64,000 nucleotides of DNA from Comamonadaceae bacterium (GTDB lineage Bacteria > Pseudomonadota > Gammaproteobacteria > Burkholderiales > Burkholderiaceae_C). The notes beneath the pieces were generated by a model that was not told the DNA's origin, did no database searches, and was given only the letters and a program-made list of their open reading frames with translations. The stretch covers positions 62,001-126,000 of the forward strand of contig JAIXUG010000005.1 of the NCBI GenBank assembly GCA_027484105.1. Reading direction: 5' to 3'. Made by a program: the position numbers and the translations under genes. This document shows, one piece after another, positions 11,848 through 21,603 of the stretch. Each line of letters opens with the position of its first letter. Within the stretch, counting starts at the first letter, position 1.

Positions 11848-11935
11848 GGCCTTTGAAAGAAGGACACACCTTCAGGGTATCAAAAAAACCGCCGGGTGCC
11901 GCGACCGCATGGCTCAAAAAAAACCACCTTGCCAG

Positions 11936-11970
11936 GCAAAAAAAAGCCGCCCGTTTTGCAACGGGCGGCT
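11936..11970 (-). terminator. Rho-independent terminator of the BMP/ABC operon
   Basis: Stem AGCCGCCCGTT-ttgc-AACGGGCGGCT (11 bp) preceded on + by an A run, i.e. T run on the minus strand. Confidence 0.85.
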
Positions 11971-12001
11971 GATCAGATCAGATCACAGAGGAGGGATCAG
12001 C

Positions 12002-13138
12002 TCACTTCTTGCCTGGAATCTTGCCTTCCACGCCCTTGACGTAGAACATCACGCCACCCAGGTACTTGTCATCGGCGACAACGTCCTTGGCCAGCATCTC
12101 TTTGCCAGACTGGTCCACGATGGGGCCCTTCCAGATGGCAAAGCTGCCGTCTTTCAAACCGGCCTTGATGTCAGCAATGCGCTTTTTGATGTCTTCAGGC
12201 ACATCGGCGGCCACGTTGACCATCTCGATCGCGCCTTCTTTCACACCCCACCAGCTGGAGCCGGTCGTCCATTTGCCATCCAGGGCTTCACCCACGGCCT
12301 TGACGTAGTAAGGACCCCAGTTGATCACGGCCGAACCCAGGTGGGCCTTGGGGCCGTAGGCGGTCATGTCAGAGTCCCAACCGAATGCGCGTTTGCCCAT
12401 TTTCTCGGCGGTCTGCAGCACAGCCGAGGAGTCGGTGTTTTGCATCAGCACGTCAGCGCCAGCGTTGATCAAGGAAGTGGCGGCTTCGGATTCTTTCGGT
12501 GGGTTGAACCATTCGTTGACCCAGACCACTTTGGTCTTGATCTTGGGGTTCACCGACTGGGCACCCATGGTGTAGCTGTTGATGTTGCGGATCACCTCAG
12601 GAATTGGGATCGAAGCCACCACACCCAGGGTGTTGGTTTTGGTCATCTTGCCAGCGATCACACCGGCCATGTAGGCGCCTTCGTAGGTGCGGCTGTCATA
12701 GGTGCGCATGTTCTCGGCGGTTTTGTAGCCGGTGGCGTGCTCAAACTTGACGCCCTTGTTGTCTGCAGCGACCTTGAGCATGGGCTCCATGTAGCCGAAG
12801 GTGGTGCCAAAAATCAGCTTGTTGCCTTGCGCTGCCATGTCGCGGATCACGCGCTCGGCGTCAGCGCTTTCAGGCACTTTTTCAACAAAGGTGGTGACCA
12901 CGCGGTCGCCAAAGGCTTTTTCGATCTCCTTGCGGCCATTGTCGTGGGCAAAGGTCCAGCCGCCGTCGCCCACTGGGCCGACATAAGCAAACGCGATCTT
13001 CAGGGGCTCAGGCTTGGCAGCGGCAGGGGCAGCAGCCTTGGGTGCCTCTTCTTTTTTGCCACAACCGACCAATGCGGCGGCAGCCACAGCGGTCAGGGCC
13101 ACCATCTTCACGATGGAGCGCTTGGAGATGTCTGTCAT
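12002..13138 (-). CDS. BMP family ABC transporter substrate-binding lipoprotein
   Basis: Lipobox AALVGCGKKEEAP; LKIAFAYVGPVGDGGWTFAHDNGRKEIEKAFGD...; followed upstream by ABC permeases and ATPase. Confidence 0.93.
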   Translation of the reverse strand: MTDISKRSIVKMVALTAVAAAALVGCGKKEEAPKAAAPAAAKPEPLKIAFAYVGPVGDGGWTFAHDNGRKEIEKAFGDRVVTTFVEKVPESADAERVIRDMAAQGNKLIFGTTFGYMEPMLKVAADNKGVKFEHATGYKTAENMRTYDSRTYEGAYMAGVIAGKMTKTNTLGVVASIPIPEVIRNINSYTMGAQSVNPKIKTKVVWVNEWFNPPKESEAATSLINAGADVLMQNTDSSAVLQTAEKMGKRAFGWDSDMTAYGPKAHLGSAVINWGPYYVKAVGEALDGKWTTGSSWWGVKEGAIEMVNVAADVPEDIKKRIADIKAGLKDGSFAIWKGPIVDQSGKEMLAKDVVADDKYLGGVMFYVKGVEGKIPGKK

Positions 13139-13181
13139 GTCAATTACTTTATTCAGGGTTACAGGGGTTGGAGAAACGAGA

Positions 13182-14102
13182 TTATGAACCGGGGTAAAAG
13201 GGCTTACCCAAAGAGGCCGGCATGTTGACCCGAATCCAAGTAGGGTTTCGTGAAATCAAGGCCAGCACCACGATGGTGGCGATGTAAGGCAGCGCCGTGA
13301 GCAACTGACTGGGCACTTGCACACCCACCCCTTGCAAATGGAACTGCAGCATGGTCACACCACCAAACAGGTAGGCCCCAAGCAAAACACGTGCCGGACG
13401 CCATGTTGCAAAGGTGGTCAAAGCCAGGGCGATCCAGCCCTTGCCCGCCACCATGCCCTCAACCCACAAGGGGGTGTAGCTGACCGAAATGTAAGCCCCG
13501 GCCAGTCCGCACAAAGCGCCGCCCGCCACCACGGCCGCCAGGCGAATGAGGCGCACCGGATAGCCCAAAGCGTGTGCAGAAGCAGGCGACTCACCCACTG
13601 CACGCAGCACCAAACCGGTGCGGCTCTTGTAAAGGAACCAGATCAGTGCCAAAACCAAGAAGATGGCGCCGTACACCAAGGGGTGTTGTTTGAAGAAAGC
13701 GGGTCCCAACAAGGGGATGTCGGCCAGGAAGGGGATCTCGTAGTTGGGCCGCTCTGGCAACTTCTCCTGGACATAACCAATGCCCACAAAGGCCGAAAAG
13801 CCCACGCCAAACAGACTCAGCGCCAGCCCGGTGGCGTACTGGTTGGTGTTGAGCCAAATCACCAGCACACCGAAGATGGCGGCCAGCACCGCACCCGCGC
13901 CCATGCCCGCTGCAAAACCCAGCCAGTCGTTGCCGGTGTGCACCACACAGGCAAAGCCCGCGATGGCCGCGCACAGCATCATGCCCTCGGCCCCCAGGTT
14001 CACCACCCCGGCTTTTTCATTGATCAGCAAACCCAAAGCGGCCAGCGCCAGCACGGTGCCCGCGTTCAAGGTCGCCGCGATCAGCAATGCATAAGACTCC
14101 AT
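13182..14102 (-). CDS. ABC transporter permease (nucleoside/BMP-type)
   Basis: MESYALLIAATLNAGTVLALAALGLLINEKAGVVNLGAEGMMLCAAIAGF...; start at internal Met 14102. Confidence 0.92.
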   Translation of the reverse strand: MESYALLIAATLNAGTVLALAALGLLINEKAGVVNLGAEGMMLCAAIAGFACVVHTGNDWLGFAAGMGAGAVLAAIFGVLVIWLNTNQYATGLALSLFGVGFSAFVGIGYVQEKLPERPNYEIPFLADIPLLGPAFFKQHPLVYGAIFLVLALIWFLYKSRTGLVLRAVGESPASAHALGYPVRLIRLAAVVAGGALCGLAGAYISVSYTPLWVEGMVAGKGWIALALTTFATWRPARVLLGAYLFGGVTMLQFHLQGVGVQVPSQLLTALPYIATIVVLALISRNPTWIRVNMPASLGKPFYPGS

Positions 14103-15175
14103 CACACGCCCCCTTTCTTGGCGGCCACCCAACGCAAGCGATACGCCACCAGCGTGTCACACGCCAGCAAACAAAACAGCAGCAAACCCTGGAACACGCC
14201 GGTGATCGACTTGGGCAGCCCCAAACGCGACTGCGCCAGTTCACCGCCGATGTAGAACATGCTCATCAGCACGGCCGACAGCACCATGCCCGCCGGGTGC
14301 AAGCGCCCGACAAAGGCCACGATGATCGCGGCAAACCCGTAGCCCGCAGGCACATAAGGCGTGAGCTGGCCAATCGGCCCCGCGACTTCCAAAGCGCCCG
14401 CCAAACCTGCCGCGCCGCCCGAAGCCAGCAGTGCGACCCAAAGCGCCTTGCGCGAAGAAAAACCGGCATAGCGCGCCGCAGCCGGCGCCAGCCCGCCCAC
14501 CTGCTGGGCAAAACCGGCACGCGTGCGAAACAAAAACACCCACAAAAGCCCCGCGCCGACCAGCGCCATCAACAAGCCGATGCTGACCCGCGAGCCGTCC
14601 ATCAAGCGCGGGATCTGCGTGACCGATTCGAAGGTTTTGGACTGCGGAAAATTGAAGCCTGCCGGGTCTTTCCAGGGGCCGTACACCAGGTAACTCAGCA
14701 CCATATTGGCCACATACACCAGCATCAGGCTGACCAGAATTTCGTTGGCATTGAAGCGGTCGCGCAGCAGCGCCGTGATGCCCGCCCAAAACATGCCGCC
14801 CAAAATGCCCGCCAGCAGCACCGCCAGCACAATCCAACGGCCCGTGTCCTTGTCGGCCAACAGGGCGACGCCTGCAGCGCACACCGCGCCAATCACAAAT
14901 TGGCCTTCGGCGCCGATGTTCCACACGTTGGAGCGAAAGCACACCGACAAACCCAAAGCGATGATGAGCAAGGGCGTGGCCTTGACCATCAACTCGCCCA
15001 AGGCATAGCCGGTTTTGATGGGCTCCCAAAAGAACATTTGCAAACCGCGCACCGGGTCTTTGCCCAGCGCCATGAACAAGGCCACGCCCAGCAGCACCGT
15101 GAGCACCAGCGCCAGCACCGGCGAGGCATAGGTCCACAGGCGCGAAGCCTGGGGCCGCAATTCAAGCTTGAGCAT
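14102..15175 (-). CDS. ABC transporter permease (nucleoside/BMP-type)
   Basis: MLKLELRPQASRLWTYASPVLALVLTVLLGVALFMALGKDPVRGL...NVWNIGAEGQFVIGAV; start chosen at 15175 rather than 15220. Confidence 0.92.
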   Translation of the reverse strand: MLKLELRPQASRLWTYASPVLALVLTVLLGVALFMALGKDPVRGLQMFFWEPIKTGYALGELMVKATPLLIIALGLSVCFRSNVWNIGAEGQFVIGAVCAAGVALLADKDTGRWIVLAVLLAGILGGMFWAGITALLRDRFNANEILVSLMLVYVANMVLSYLVYGPWKDPAGFNFPQSKTFESVTQIPRLMDGSRVSIGLLMALVGAGLLWVFLFRTRAGFAQQVGGLAPAAARYAGFSSRKALWVALLASGGAAGLAGALEVAGPIGQLTPYVPAGYGFAAIIVAFVGRLHPAGMVLSAVLMSMFYIGGELAQSRLGLPKSITGVFQGLLLFCLLACDTLVAYRLRWVAAKKGGV

Positions 15176-16712
15176 GCTGCGCCTCCTGGGCTTGGGCTGC
15201 GGTCTCGGGCCACAGGCCACTCATCCACTCGCCGATGCGCTCGACGGTGGCTTCGGCACGGGACAAGGAGGGCGACAAACGGCCCTTGGCGATCACATGC
15301 ATGCGGTCAGACAATTCAAACAATTCTTCCAACTCCTCACTCACCACCAGCACCGCGCAACCCGCGTCGCGCAGCGCCAAAATTTCGGCGCGAATCTGCG
15401 CTGCCGCCCCCACGTCCACGCCCCAGGTCGGTTGCGAGACGATCAGCAGCTTGGGGGTGGCACTGATCTCGCGTCCCACAATGAACTTTTGCAAATTGCC
15501 GCCCGACAGCGACTGCGCGGGCGCTTGCGGCCCGGCGGCCTTGACCTTGAAGCGCTCGATGATGCCGCGTGCCTGATCGGCCAGCGTACCCATGCGCACC
15601 CAGCCGCCTGCGCCCACGGCTTCGCTGCGCGTGAGCAGCAGGTTTTGCGACAAACTGAGCGAGGGCACAGCGCCCCGGCCCAAGCGCTCTTCGGGCACAA
15701 AATGCAGGCCCATCTGCCTGCGCGGCACCGGCCCCAGGGCGGCCACCGGCTGGCCCAACATACAGACACTGGCCGCGCCGCACTGGGTGCCCGCGCGGGT
15801 GTCTTCGCCCGACAAGGCCCACAACAGCTCTTTTTGGCCGTTGCCCGAGACGCCCGCCAGGCCCACCACCTCGCCCGCACGCACTTGCAAATCAATGCCA
15901 TCGAGGTCCACACCAAAAGGGTCCTGGCGCGACAGGCTCAGGCCCTTGACCGACAAAACCTCTGCACCTGGCTCGCGGGCCACATGCTGCAAAGCGGGCG
16001 GCTCGGCCCCGATCATCAAACGGCTGAGCGAGGCGTTGGACTCTTGCTGTGGATCGCACACACCCGTGACCTGGCCGCCGCGCAGCACCGTGCAGGCGCT
16101 GCACAGAGCGCGAATCTCATGCAATTTGTGCGAAATGTACAAAATGCTGACGCCCTGGCTGACCAGCTTGTGCAGCACCACAAACAACTTCTCGACGGCT
16201 TGGGGCGTGAGCACCGACGTGGGCTCGTCCAGGATCAAGAGCTGGGGCTCGGTCAGCAAGGCGCGGATGATCTCGACCCGCTGCATCTCGCCCACGCTCA
16301 GGGTGTGCACTGGGCGTTCGGGCTGGAGGTCCAGGCCATATTCGCTGGCCTTGGCCACGATGCGCTCGGTCACCTCGGCCAGGCTCAGGGTTTTGTCCAG
16401 ACCCAGCCAGACGTTTTCGGCCACGGTCAGCGTGTCAAACAGGCTGAAATGCTGGAACACCATGCTGATGCCCAACTTGCGCGCTTCTTGCGGGTTGCGG
16501 ATGCTGACCGGCTGGCCCTTGAAAAACACCTGACCCTCGTCGGGCTTGACCGAGCCATAAATGATTTTCATGAGCGTGGACTTGCCCGCGCCGTTTTCGC
16601 CCAGCACGGCATGGGCCTGGCCAGGCATCACGGTGAGAGACACGTCCTGGTTGGCCACCACGCCGGGGTAGCGTTTGGTGATGCCTTGCAAAGACAAGAG
16701 GGGTGTGGTCAT
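15162..16712 (-). CDS. ABC transporter ATP-binding protein (two ABC domains)
   Basis: GENGAGKSTLMKII Walker A, LSVGEMQRVEIIRALLTEPQLLILDEPTSVLTP signature/Walker B, second domain LSGGNLQKFIVGREI. Confidence 0.95.
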   Translation of the reverse strand: MTTPLLSLQGITKRYPGVVANQDVSLTVMPGQAHAVLGENGAGKSTLMKIIYGSVKPDEGQVFFKGQPVSIRNPQEARKLGISMVFQHFSLFDTLTVAENVWLGLDKTLSLAEVTERIVAKASEYGLDLQPERPVHTLSVGEMQRVEIIRALLTEPQLLILDEPTSVLTPQAVEKLFVVLHKLVSQGVSILYISHKLHEIRALCSACTVLRGGQVTGVCDPQQESNASLSRLMIGAEPPALQHVAREPGAEVLSVKGLSLSRQDPFGVDLDGIDLQVRAGEVVGLAGVSGNGQKELLWALSGEDTRAGTQCGAASVCMLGQPVAALGPVPRRQMGLHFVPEERLGRGAVPSLSLSQNLLLTRSEAVGAGGWVRMGTLADQARGIIERFKVKAAGPQAPAQSLSGGNLQKFIVGREISATPKLLIVSQPTWGVDVGAAAQIRAEILALRDAGCAVLVVSEELEELFELSDRMHVIAKGRLSPSLSRAEATVERIGEWMSGLWPETAAQAQEAQHAQA

Positions 16713-17671
16713 GACGAAGCGAAATGATGGGGTTGGGGCAGTTGAGCGGCGCTGATTTTCACCTGCTCACGCAGCCATTTGGCTGCAGCTGAGTTATGGC
16801 TGCGTTCGTGCCACAACTGGTAATAGACCATTTTGGGGAAGGGCACCGGGCAAGGCAGCAGGGCCAAATCGCCTTGCGGTTCAGCACCTTGCAAAAACCT
16901 TTGGCAATATTGGCGACCTGTCGTCAGCACCAGCAAACTCGATGCCACCATGCGCGGCATCAGGCCAAAGTGGGCACACCGGGCCGAGATGTGGCGCACC
17001 AGCCCCAGCCGGTCCAAGTGTTCATCGATCACGCCTCGCCAGCCGGGATAAGCTGGGGTGGGCGCAATGTGCTCGCAGGCCAGCCAATCCTCTGGGGTCC
17101 AGCCACGGCGTACCGCCGGGTGCTTGCTGCTGACCAGGCACACCACATCGTCTTCAAACAACTGGGCGCGGTGCAGCTCTTCGCTGGGCTGGGCCCAATT
17201 GCCGATGACCACATCGATCAGGCCATGGCCCAGATCGGCCGCGTATTGGGCTTGTGCCGACATCGCGTGCACCTCCACCCGGCAACCTGGCGCGAGCGAC
17301 TTGATGCGCGCCATCACCGAGGGCAAAAACAAGGGGTCCAGCGTGTCACTGGCGGCGATGCGGAAGGTCTCACAGGCATGGGCCGGGTCAAACACCCGGG
17401 CGGGCGAAAACAGGCTTTCGGCCGATTGCAGGATTTGCGACACCGGCCCCAGCATCTGCAAGCCCACATCGGTGGGCACCATGCCGGTGCCCGAACGCAC
17501 CAAAATCGGGTCACCCGTTAGCTCGCGCAAGCGCTTGAGCGCCACGGACACGGCGGGCTGCTGCTGGCCCAGTCGCATGGCGGTTTTGGAGACACTGCGT
17601 TCGATGAGCAAAGTGTGGAGGGTCCGAATGAGTTGAAGGTCGATCTTGTCGAAAAGATGCGGCTGCTTCAT
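16709..17671 (-). CDS. LysR family transcriptional regulator
   Basis: DLQLIRTLHTLLIERSVSKTAMRLGQQQPAVSVALKRLRELTGDPILVRSGTGMVPT HTH; 4-bp overlap with the ATPase gene. Confidence 0.93.
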   Translation of the reverse strand: MKQPHLFDKIDLQLIRTLHTLLIERSVSKTAMRLGQQQPAVSVALKRLRELTGDPILVRSGTGMVPTDVGLQMLGPVSQILQSAESLFSPARVFDPAHACETFRIAASDTLDPLFLPSVMARIKSLAPGCRVEVHAMSAQAQYAADLGHGLIDVVIGNWAQPSEELHRAQLFEDDVVCLVSSKHPAVRRGWTPEDWLACEHIAPTPAYPGWRGVIDEHLDRLGLVRHISARCAHFGLMPRMVASSLLVLTTGRQYCQRFLQGAEPQGDLALLPCPVPFPKMVYYQLWHERSHNSAAAKWLREQVKISAAQLPQPHHFASS

Positions 17672-17692
17672 ATGGTTTTTCAGATAAGCGTT

Positions 17693-17708
17693 ATGGCGAT
17701 TCGCCCAT
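17693..17708. promoter_or_regulatory. Candidate LysR operator ATGGCGATTCGCCCAT (core GGCG-ATT-CGCC)
   Basis: Inverted repeat in the LysR/xdhA divergent intergenic region. Confidence 0.3.
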
Positions 17709-17762
17709 GAATGGACCTCGGGTTTATCCTAGGATCGTCAGACCCACAAAGACACATCAACC

Positions 17763-19253
17763 ATGTCAAAAACGCTTGTCTCCCCTCTGAAATCTGTGCC
17801 GCTGCAACCCAGCCCTTTGCGGTTCTGGCATCGCGGTCAAGTGGTGAATCCGGGCAATGTACCACCAGACCGCACCCTGCTCGACCTGTTGCGCGAAGAC
17901 TTGCGCCTGACCGCCACCAAAGAGGGCTGCGCGGCAGGCGACTGCGGGGCCTGCACCGTGGTGGTGGCCGAAGCCATGAACGGGCGCTTGCACTACCGCG
18001 CCGTCAACAGCTGCATCCGCCCCGCCCACGCCATCGACGGCCTGGCGCTGTGGACCGCCGCCGACCTGGCGCAAGCCGACGGCACGCTGCACCCGGTGCA
18101 GCAAGCCATGGTGACTTGCCACGGCTCGCAATGCGGCTTTTGCACGCCCGGTTTTGTCATGAGCCTGTTTGCGCTGTACCAGCGCACGGTGGTGCAAGGC
18201 CAGGCCGTGGCGCCACACAGCGCCATGGAGGCCTTGTCGGGCAATCTGTGCCGCTGCACCGGCTACCGCCCCATCGTGCAAGCCGCTTGCAGCCTGCAGG
18301 CCGATGCCGCGCAGGCCGTGGATGAAAAACCCATCGTGGCGGCGCTGCAAAAGATGGCGGCCACCGAAAACACGAATGGCGCGTACCTGCGCCCCAACAC
18401 CTTGCCCGCTTTGCTGCAGGCCCGCGCCAGGCACCCTCAAGCGCAACTGATCGCCGGAGCCACCGACGCAGGCTTGTGGATCACCCAAGGCTTGCGCCGT
18501 TTTGAGCAGGTCATTGACCTGACCCGGGTGGCTGAGCTGCGCCGGGTTGAGCATTACCCGCAGCACATCGCCATCGGTGCGGCGGTGAATTTGCAAGACG
18601 CATTTGAAGCGCTGGCCGCAGACCGCCCGGTGATCACGCCCTTTGGCGAACGCTTTGCGGGCTGGCCGGTGCGCCAGTCGGGCACCTTGGGCGGCAATGT
18701 GGCCAACGGCTCGCCGATTGGCGACAGCATGCCCTTGCTCATCGCCTTGGGCGCGCAGGTGGTGCTGATGGCGTGGCGCAAAGGCCAAGCCGTGCACCGC
18801 CATGTGCCACTGGACCAGTTTTACACCGGCTACCGCCAAAGCCTGCTGGCCCCGGACGAGGTGCTGGCCTGGGTCGTGGTGCCCAAGCCCACGGCGGCTG
18901 AATGGCTGGGCGCTTACAAAATCTCCAAGCGGCAAGAAGACGACATTTCGGCCGTGTGTTTGGCGGTGCAACTGCACCTCGACGGTGGTCGCATTCGCGC
19001 GGTGCGCATCGGTGCGGGCGGCGTGGCGGCCACGCCAGCGCGTGCCGTCAAAACCGAGGCGGCCTTGATCGGTCAGCTCTGGAACGAAGCCACTTTGCAA
19101 GCGGCGCAGACCGCCATCAGCCAAGAGTTTTCACCGCTGAGCGACTTGCGCGCCAGCGCCGATTACCGGCGCCAAATCCTGGGGCAGCTCTTGCAGCGCG
19201 CCTGGCTGGAGAGCACCGGACACCGCACCGTTCGACTGGAGGCACTCACATGA
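17763..19253 (+). CDS. xdhA: Xanthine dehydrogenase small subunit (2Fe-2S and FAD domains)
   Basis: CAAGDCGACTVVV, HGSQCGFCTPGFVMSLFALY, GNLCRCTGYRPI motifs; FAD domain RQSGTLGGNVANGSPIGDSMPLL. Confidence 0.95.
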   Translation: MSKTLVSPLKSVPLQPSPLRFWHRGQVVNPGNVPPDRTLLDLLREDLRLTATKEGCAAGDCGACTVVVAEAMNGRLHYRAVNSCIRPAHAIDGLALWTAADLAQADGTLHPVQQAMVTCHGSQCGFCTPGFVMSLFALYQRTVVQGQAVAPHSAMEALSGNLCRCTGYRPIVQAACSLQADAAQAVDEKPIVAALQKMAATENTNGAYLRPNTLPALLQARARHPQAQLIAGATDAGLWITQGLRRFEQVIDLTRVAELRRVEHYPQHIAIGAAVNLQDAFEALAADRPVITPFGERFAGWPVRQSGTLGGNVANGSPIGDSMPLLIALGAQVVLMAWRKGQAVHRHVPLDQFYTGYRQSLLAPDEVLAWVVVPKPTAAEWLGAYKISKRQEDDISAVCLAVQLHLDGGRIRAVRIGAGGVAATPARAVKTEAALIGQLWNEATLQAAQTAISQEFSPLSDLRASADYRRQILGQLLQRAWLESTGHRTVRLEALT

Positions 19254-21547
19254 ACACGCCATCCAACATCGCCACTGACCGCAGCACCCCCCGCTTTCAC
19301 GAAAGCGCCACCGCGCAGGTGCAAGGCCGCGCCAGCTACATCGACGACCTGCCCTTGATCGAAGGCACGCTGCACGCCGCGCCCTTGATGAGCCCGGTGG
19401 CCAACGCGCAGCTGCTCAACATGGACCTGAGCGCCACCCTCGCCTCGCCCGGTGTGGTGGGCACAGTCACCTCACAAGACATCCCCGGTGACCCGCTGCT
19501 GGCCACCTTTGTGCACGACGAGCCCATTTTTGCCGGGACACAGCTCATGCACGTGGGCCAGGTGATGGGCTTGGTGGTGGGCCACAGCCACACCCAAGCA
19601 CGGCAGGCCGCACGCCGGATGCGATTGCAAACGAAGAACGGCACGCCACTGCTGCACGCCCGCGATGCCATGCAAGCGGGCAGCTTTGTGCTGCCCCAAG
19701 TCACGGTGCAGCGCGGTGACGCCACCACGGCCTTGAGCGCCGCACCGCACCAAGTGCAAGGCTCGCTGGAGATCGGCGGGCAAGAGCACTTTTATCTGGA
19801 AAGCCAGATCGCCTATGCCATTCCACAAGAGAACGGCCATTGGCTGATCCACAGCGGCACGCAGCACCCGGGCGAAGTGCAGCACTGGGTGGCGCACGCG
19901 CTGCACATTCCGCTGTCGCAGGTGCGCGTGGTCTGCCGGCGCATGGGCGGTGGCTTTGGCGGCAAAGAAACGCAAGCCGGGCATTTGGCGGTTTGGGCGG
20001 CGCTGGCCGCGCACAAGTTTGGGCGGCCCGTGAAGATGCGGCTGGACCGGGGCGACGACATCCTGATCACCGGCAAGCGCCACCCTTTCAGCCACGACTG
20101 GCGGGTGGGCTTTGATGCGACAGGCCGTGTGCTGGGCCTCGATTCGGTGCAACTGGTGCACTGCGGCCACAGCGCCGATCTGAGCGGCCCGGTGGCCGAC
20201 CGGGCGATCTTCCACACCGACAACGCTTACTTTTTGAGCGACCTGCACATCACCTCGCACCGCTGCAAAACCCACACCCAAAGCCACACCGCGTTTCGCG
20301 GTTTTGGCGGACCGCAGGGCGTGCTCTTGATCGAGACCGTCATGGGCGACATCGCCCGCCACCTGGGTGTGGACGCGCTTGATGTGCGACTGGCCAACCT
20401 GTACGGTGTGGGAGAGCGCGACACCACGCCTTACGGCATGAAGGTCGAAGACAACATCCTGCACCCGCTGATGACGCAACTGGCCGAGCGGTGCGACTAC
20501 CGCGCCCGCCGCCAAGCGATCAGCGAATGGAACGACCAGAACACGGTCATCCAAAAAGGCCTGGCGCTCACGCCGGTCAAGTTCGGCATCAGTTTCACCG
20601 CCACGCAGTTCAACCAAGCCGGAGCGGTGGTCTCGGTCTACACCGACGGCAGCGTGCGTGTGAACCACGGCGGCACCGAAATGGGCCAGGGCCTGCACAC
20701 CAAGGTGTGTGGTTTGGTCGCGCGTGTCTTGGGCCTGCCCGCAGGCCAAGTGCAAGCCAGCGCCAGCGACACCGACCAGGTGGCCAACGCCAGCGCCACG
20801 GCGGCCTCCAGCGGCACCGACCTGAATGGTCGCGCCGCCGAAAACGCCGCGTTGCAGGTGCGCCAGAACATCGCCGCCTGCATCGCCAAGGCCGATGCTT
20901 GCTCGGCAGACAAAGTGCGTTTTGAAAACGGTCAAGTCATCAGCCCCACGCGCCAGCGCAGCTTCACCGAAGCCGTGCAATACGCCTATGGCCAACGCGT
21001 GCAGCTGTGGAGCGACGGCTTTTACGCCACGCCGAAAATCCACTACGACCGCACCACGCTGACCGGCAGACCCTTTTATTACTTCGCCTACGGTGCAGCC
21101 TGCAGCGAGGTGGCCATCGACACCTTGACGGGTGAATACCGCGTGCTGCGCACCGACATCCTGCACGACGTGGGCCATTCGCTGCACCCCGAGATCGACA
21201 TCGGTCAAATCGAAGGCGGCTTTGCCCAAGGCCTGGGTTGGCTCACCACCGAAGAGTTGGTCTGGAACGCCAAGGGCGAGTTGCTGACCAAGGGCGCGAG
21301 CACCTACAAAATCCCCACGGCTGCCGACATGCCCGCGCAGCTCAACATCCACCTCTGGCACGAGGCCAACCGCGAGGACAATGTGGGCGGCAGCAAAGCC
21401 GTGGGTGAGCCGCCCTTCATGCTGGCCATCAGCGTGCTCGAAGCCTTGCGTGACGCCATCGGCGCCACCCGCCCCGGCCAAGCCCCCATCCGCCTCGACA
21501 CCCCCGCCACCCCCGAGCGCGTGCTGAAGGCTATCCTTGCGCGATAA
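19250..21547 (+). CDS. xdhB: Xanthine dehydrogenase molybdopterin-binding subunit
   Basis: GRASYIDDLP, RRMGGGFGGKETQ, TAFRGFGGPQG, GGTEMGQGLHTKV, GEPPFMLAISVLEALRDAI. ATG at 19250 overlaps the xdhA stop. Confidence 0.95.
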   Translation: MNTPSNIATDRSTPRFHESATAQVQGRASYIDDLPLIEGTLHAAPLMSPVANAQLLNMDLSATLASPGVVGTVTSQDIPGDPLLATFVHDEPIFAGTQLMHVGQVMGLVVGHSHTQARQAARRMRLQTKNGTPLLHARDAMQAGSFVLPQVTVQRGDATTALSAAPHQVQGSLEIGGQEHFYLESQIAYAIPQENGHWLIHSGTQHPGEVQHWVAHALHIPLSQVRVVCRRMGGGFGGKETQAGHLAVWAALAAHKFGRPVKMRLDRGDDILITGKRHPFSHDWRVGFDATGRVLGLDSVQLVHCGHSADLSGPVADRAIFHTDNAYFLSDLHITSHRCKTHTQSHTAFRGFGGPQGVLLIETVMGDIARHLGVDALDVRLANLYGVGERDTTPYGMKVEDNILHPLMTQLAERCDYRARRQAISEWNDQNTVIQKGLALTPVKFGISFTATQFNQAGAVVSVYTDGSVRVNHGGTEMGQGLHTKVCGLVARVLGLPAGQVQASASDTDQVANASATAASSGTDLNGRAAENAALQVRQNIAACIAKADACSADKVRFENGQVISPTRQRSFTEAVQYAYGQRVQLWSDGFYATPKIHYDRTTLTGRPFYYFAYGAACSEVAIDTLTGEYRVLRTDILHDVGHSLHPEIDIGQIEGGFAQGLGWLTTEELVWNAKGELLTKGASTYKIPTAADMPAQLNIHLWHEANREDNVGGSKAVGEPPFMLAISVLEALRDAIGATRPGQAPIRLDTPATPERVLKAILAR

Positions 21548-21558
21548 CGGCTTCTTTT

Positions 21559-21579
21559 AATTGGGGTCAGATCCCAATT
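21559..21579. repeat. REP-like palindrome AATTGGG-gtcagat-CCCAATT
   Basis: 7-bp perfect arms; resembles the AATTGGGGTCAGACCCCAATT palindrome widespread in proteobacterial intergenic regions (recall, not searched). Confidence 0.5.
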
Positions 21580-21603
21580 TATTTGACTTCAATTGATCAC
21601 CCG

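Noticed and set aside
14087-16727. Long plus-strand ORFs (14087-15466, 15168-16727) opposite ABC permease and ATPase genes
   Set aside because: ABC proteins on the minus strand have canonical motifs; the plus ORFs have no recognisable domains and repetitive composition.
19472-21481. 669-aa minus-strand ORF opposite xdhB
   Set aside because: Lies wholly within xdhB; composition typical of an antisense artefact.
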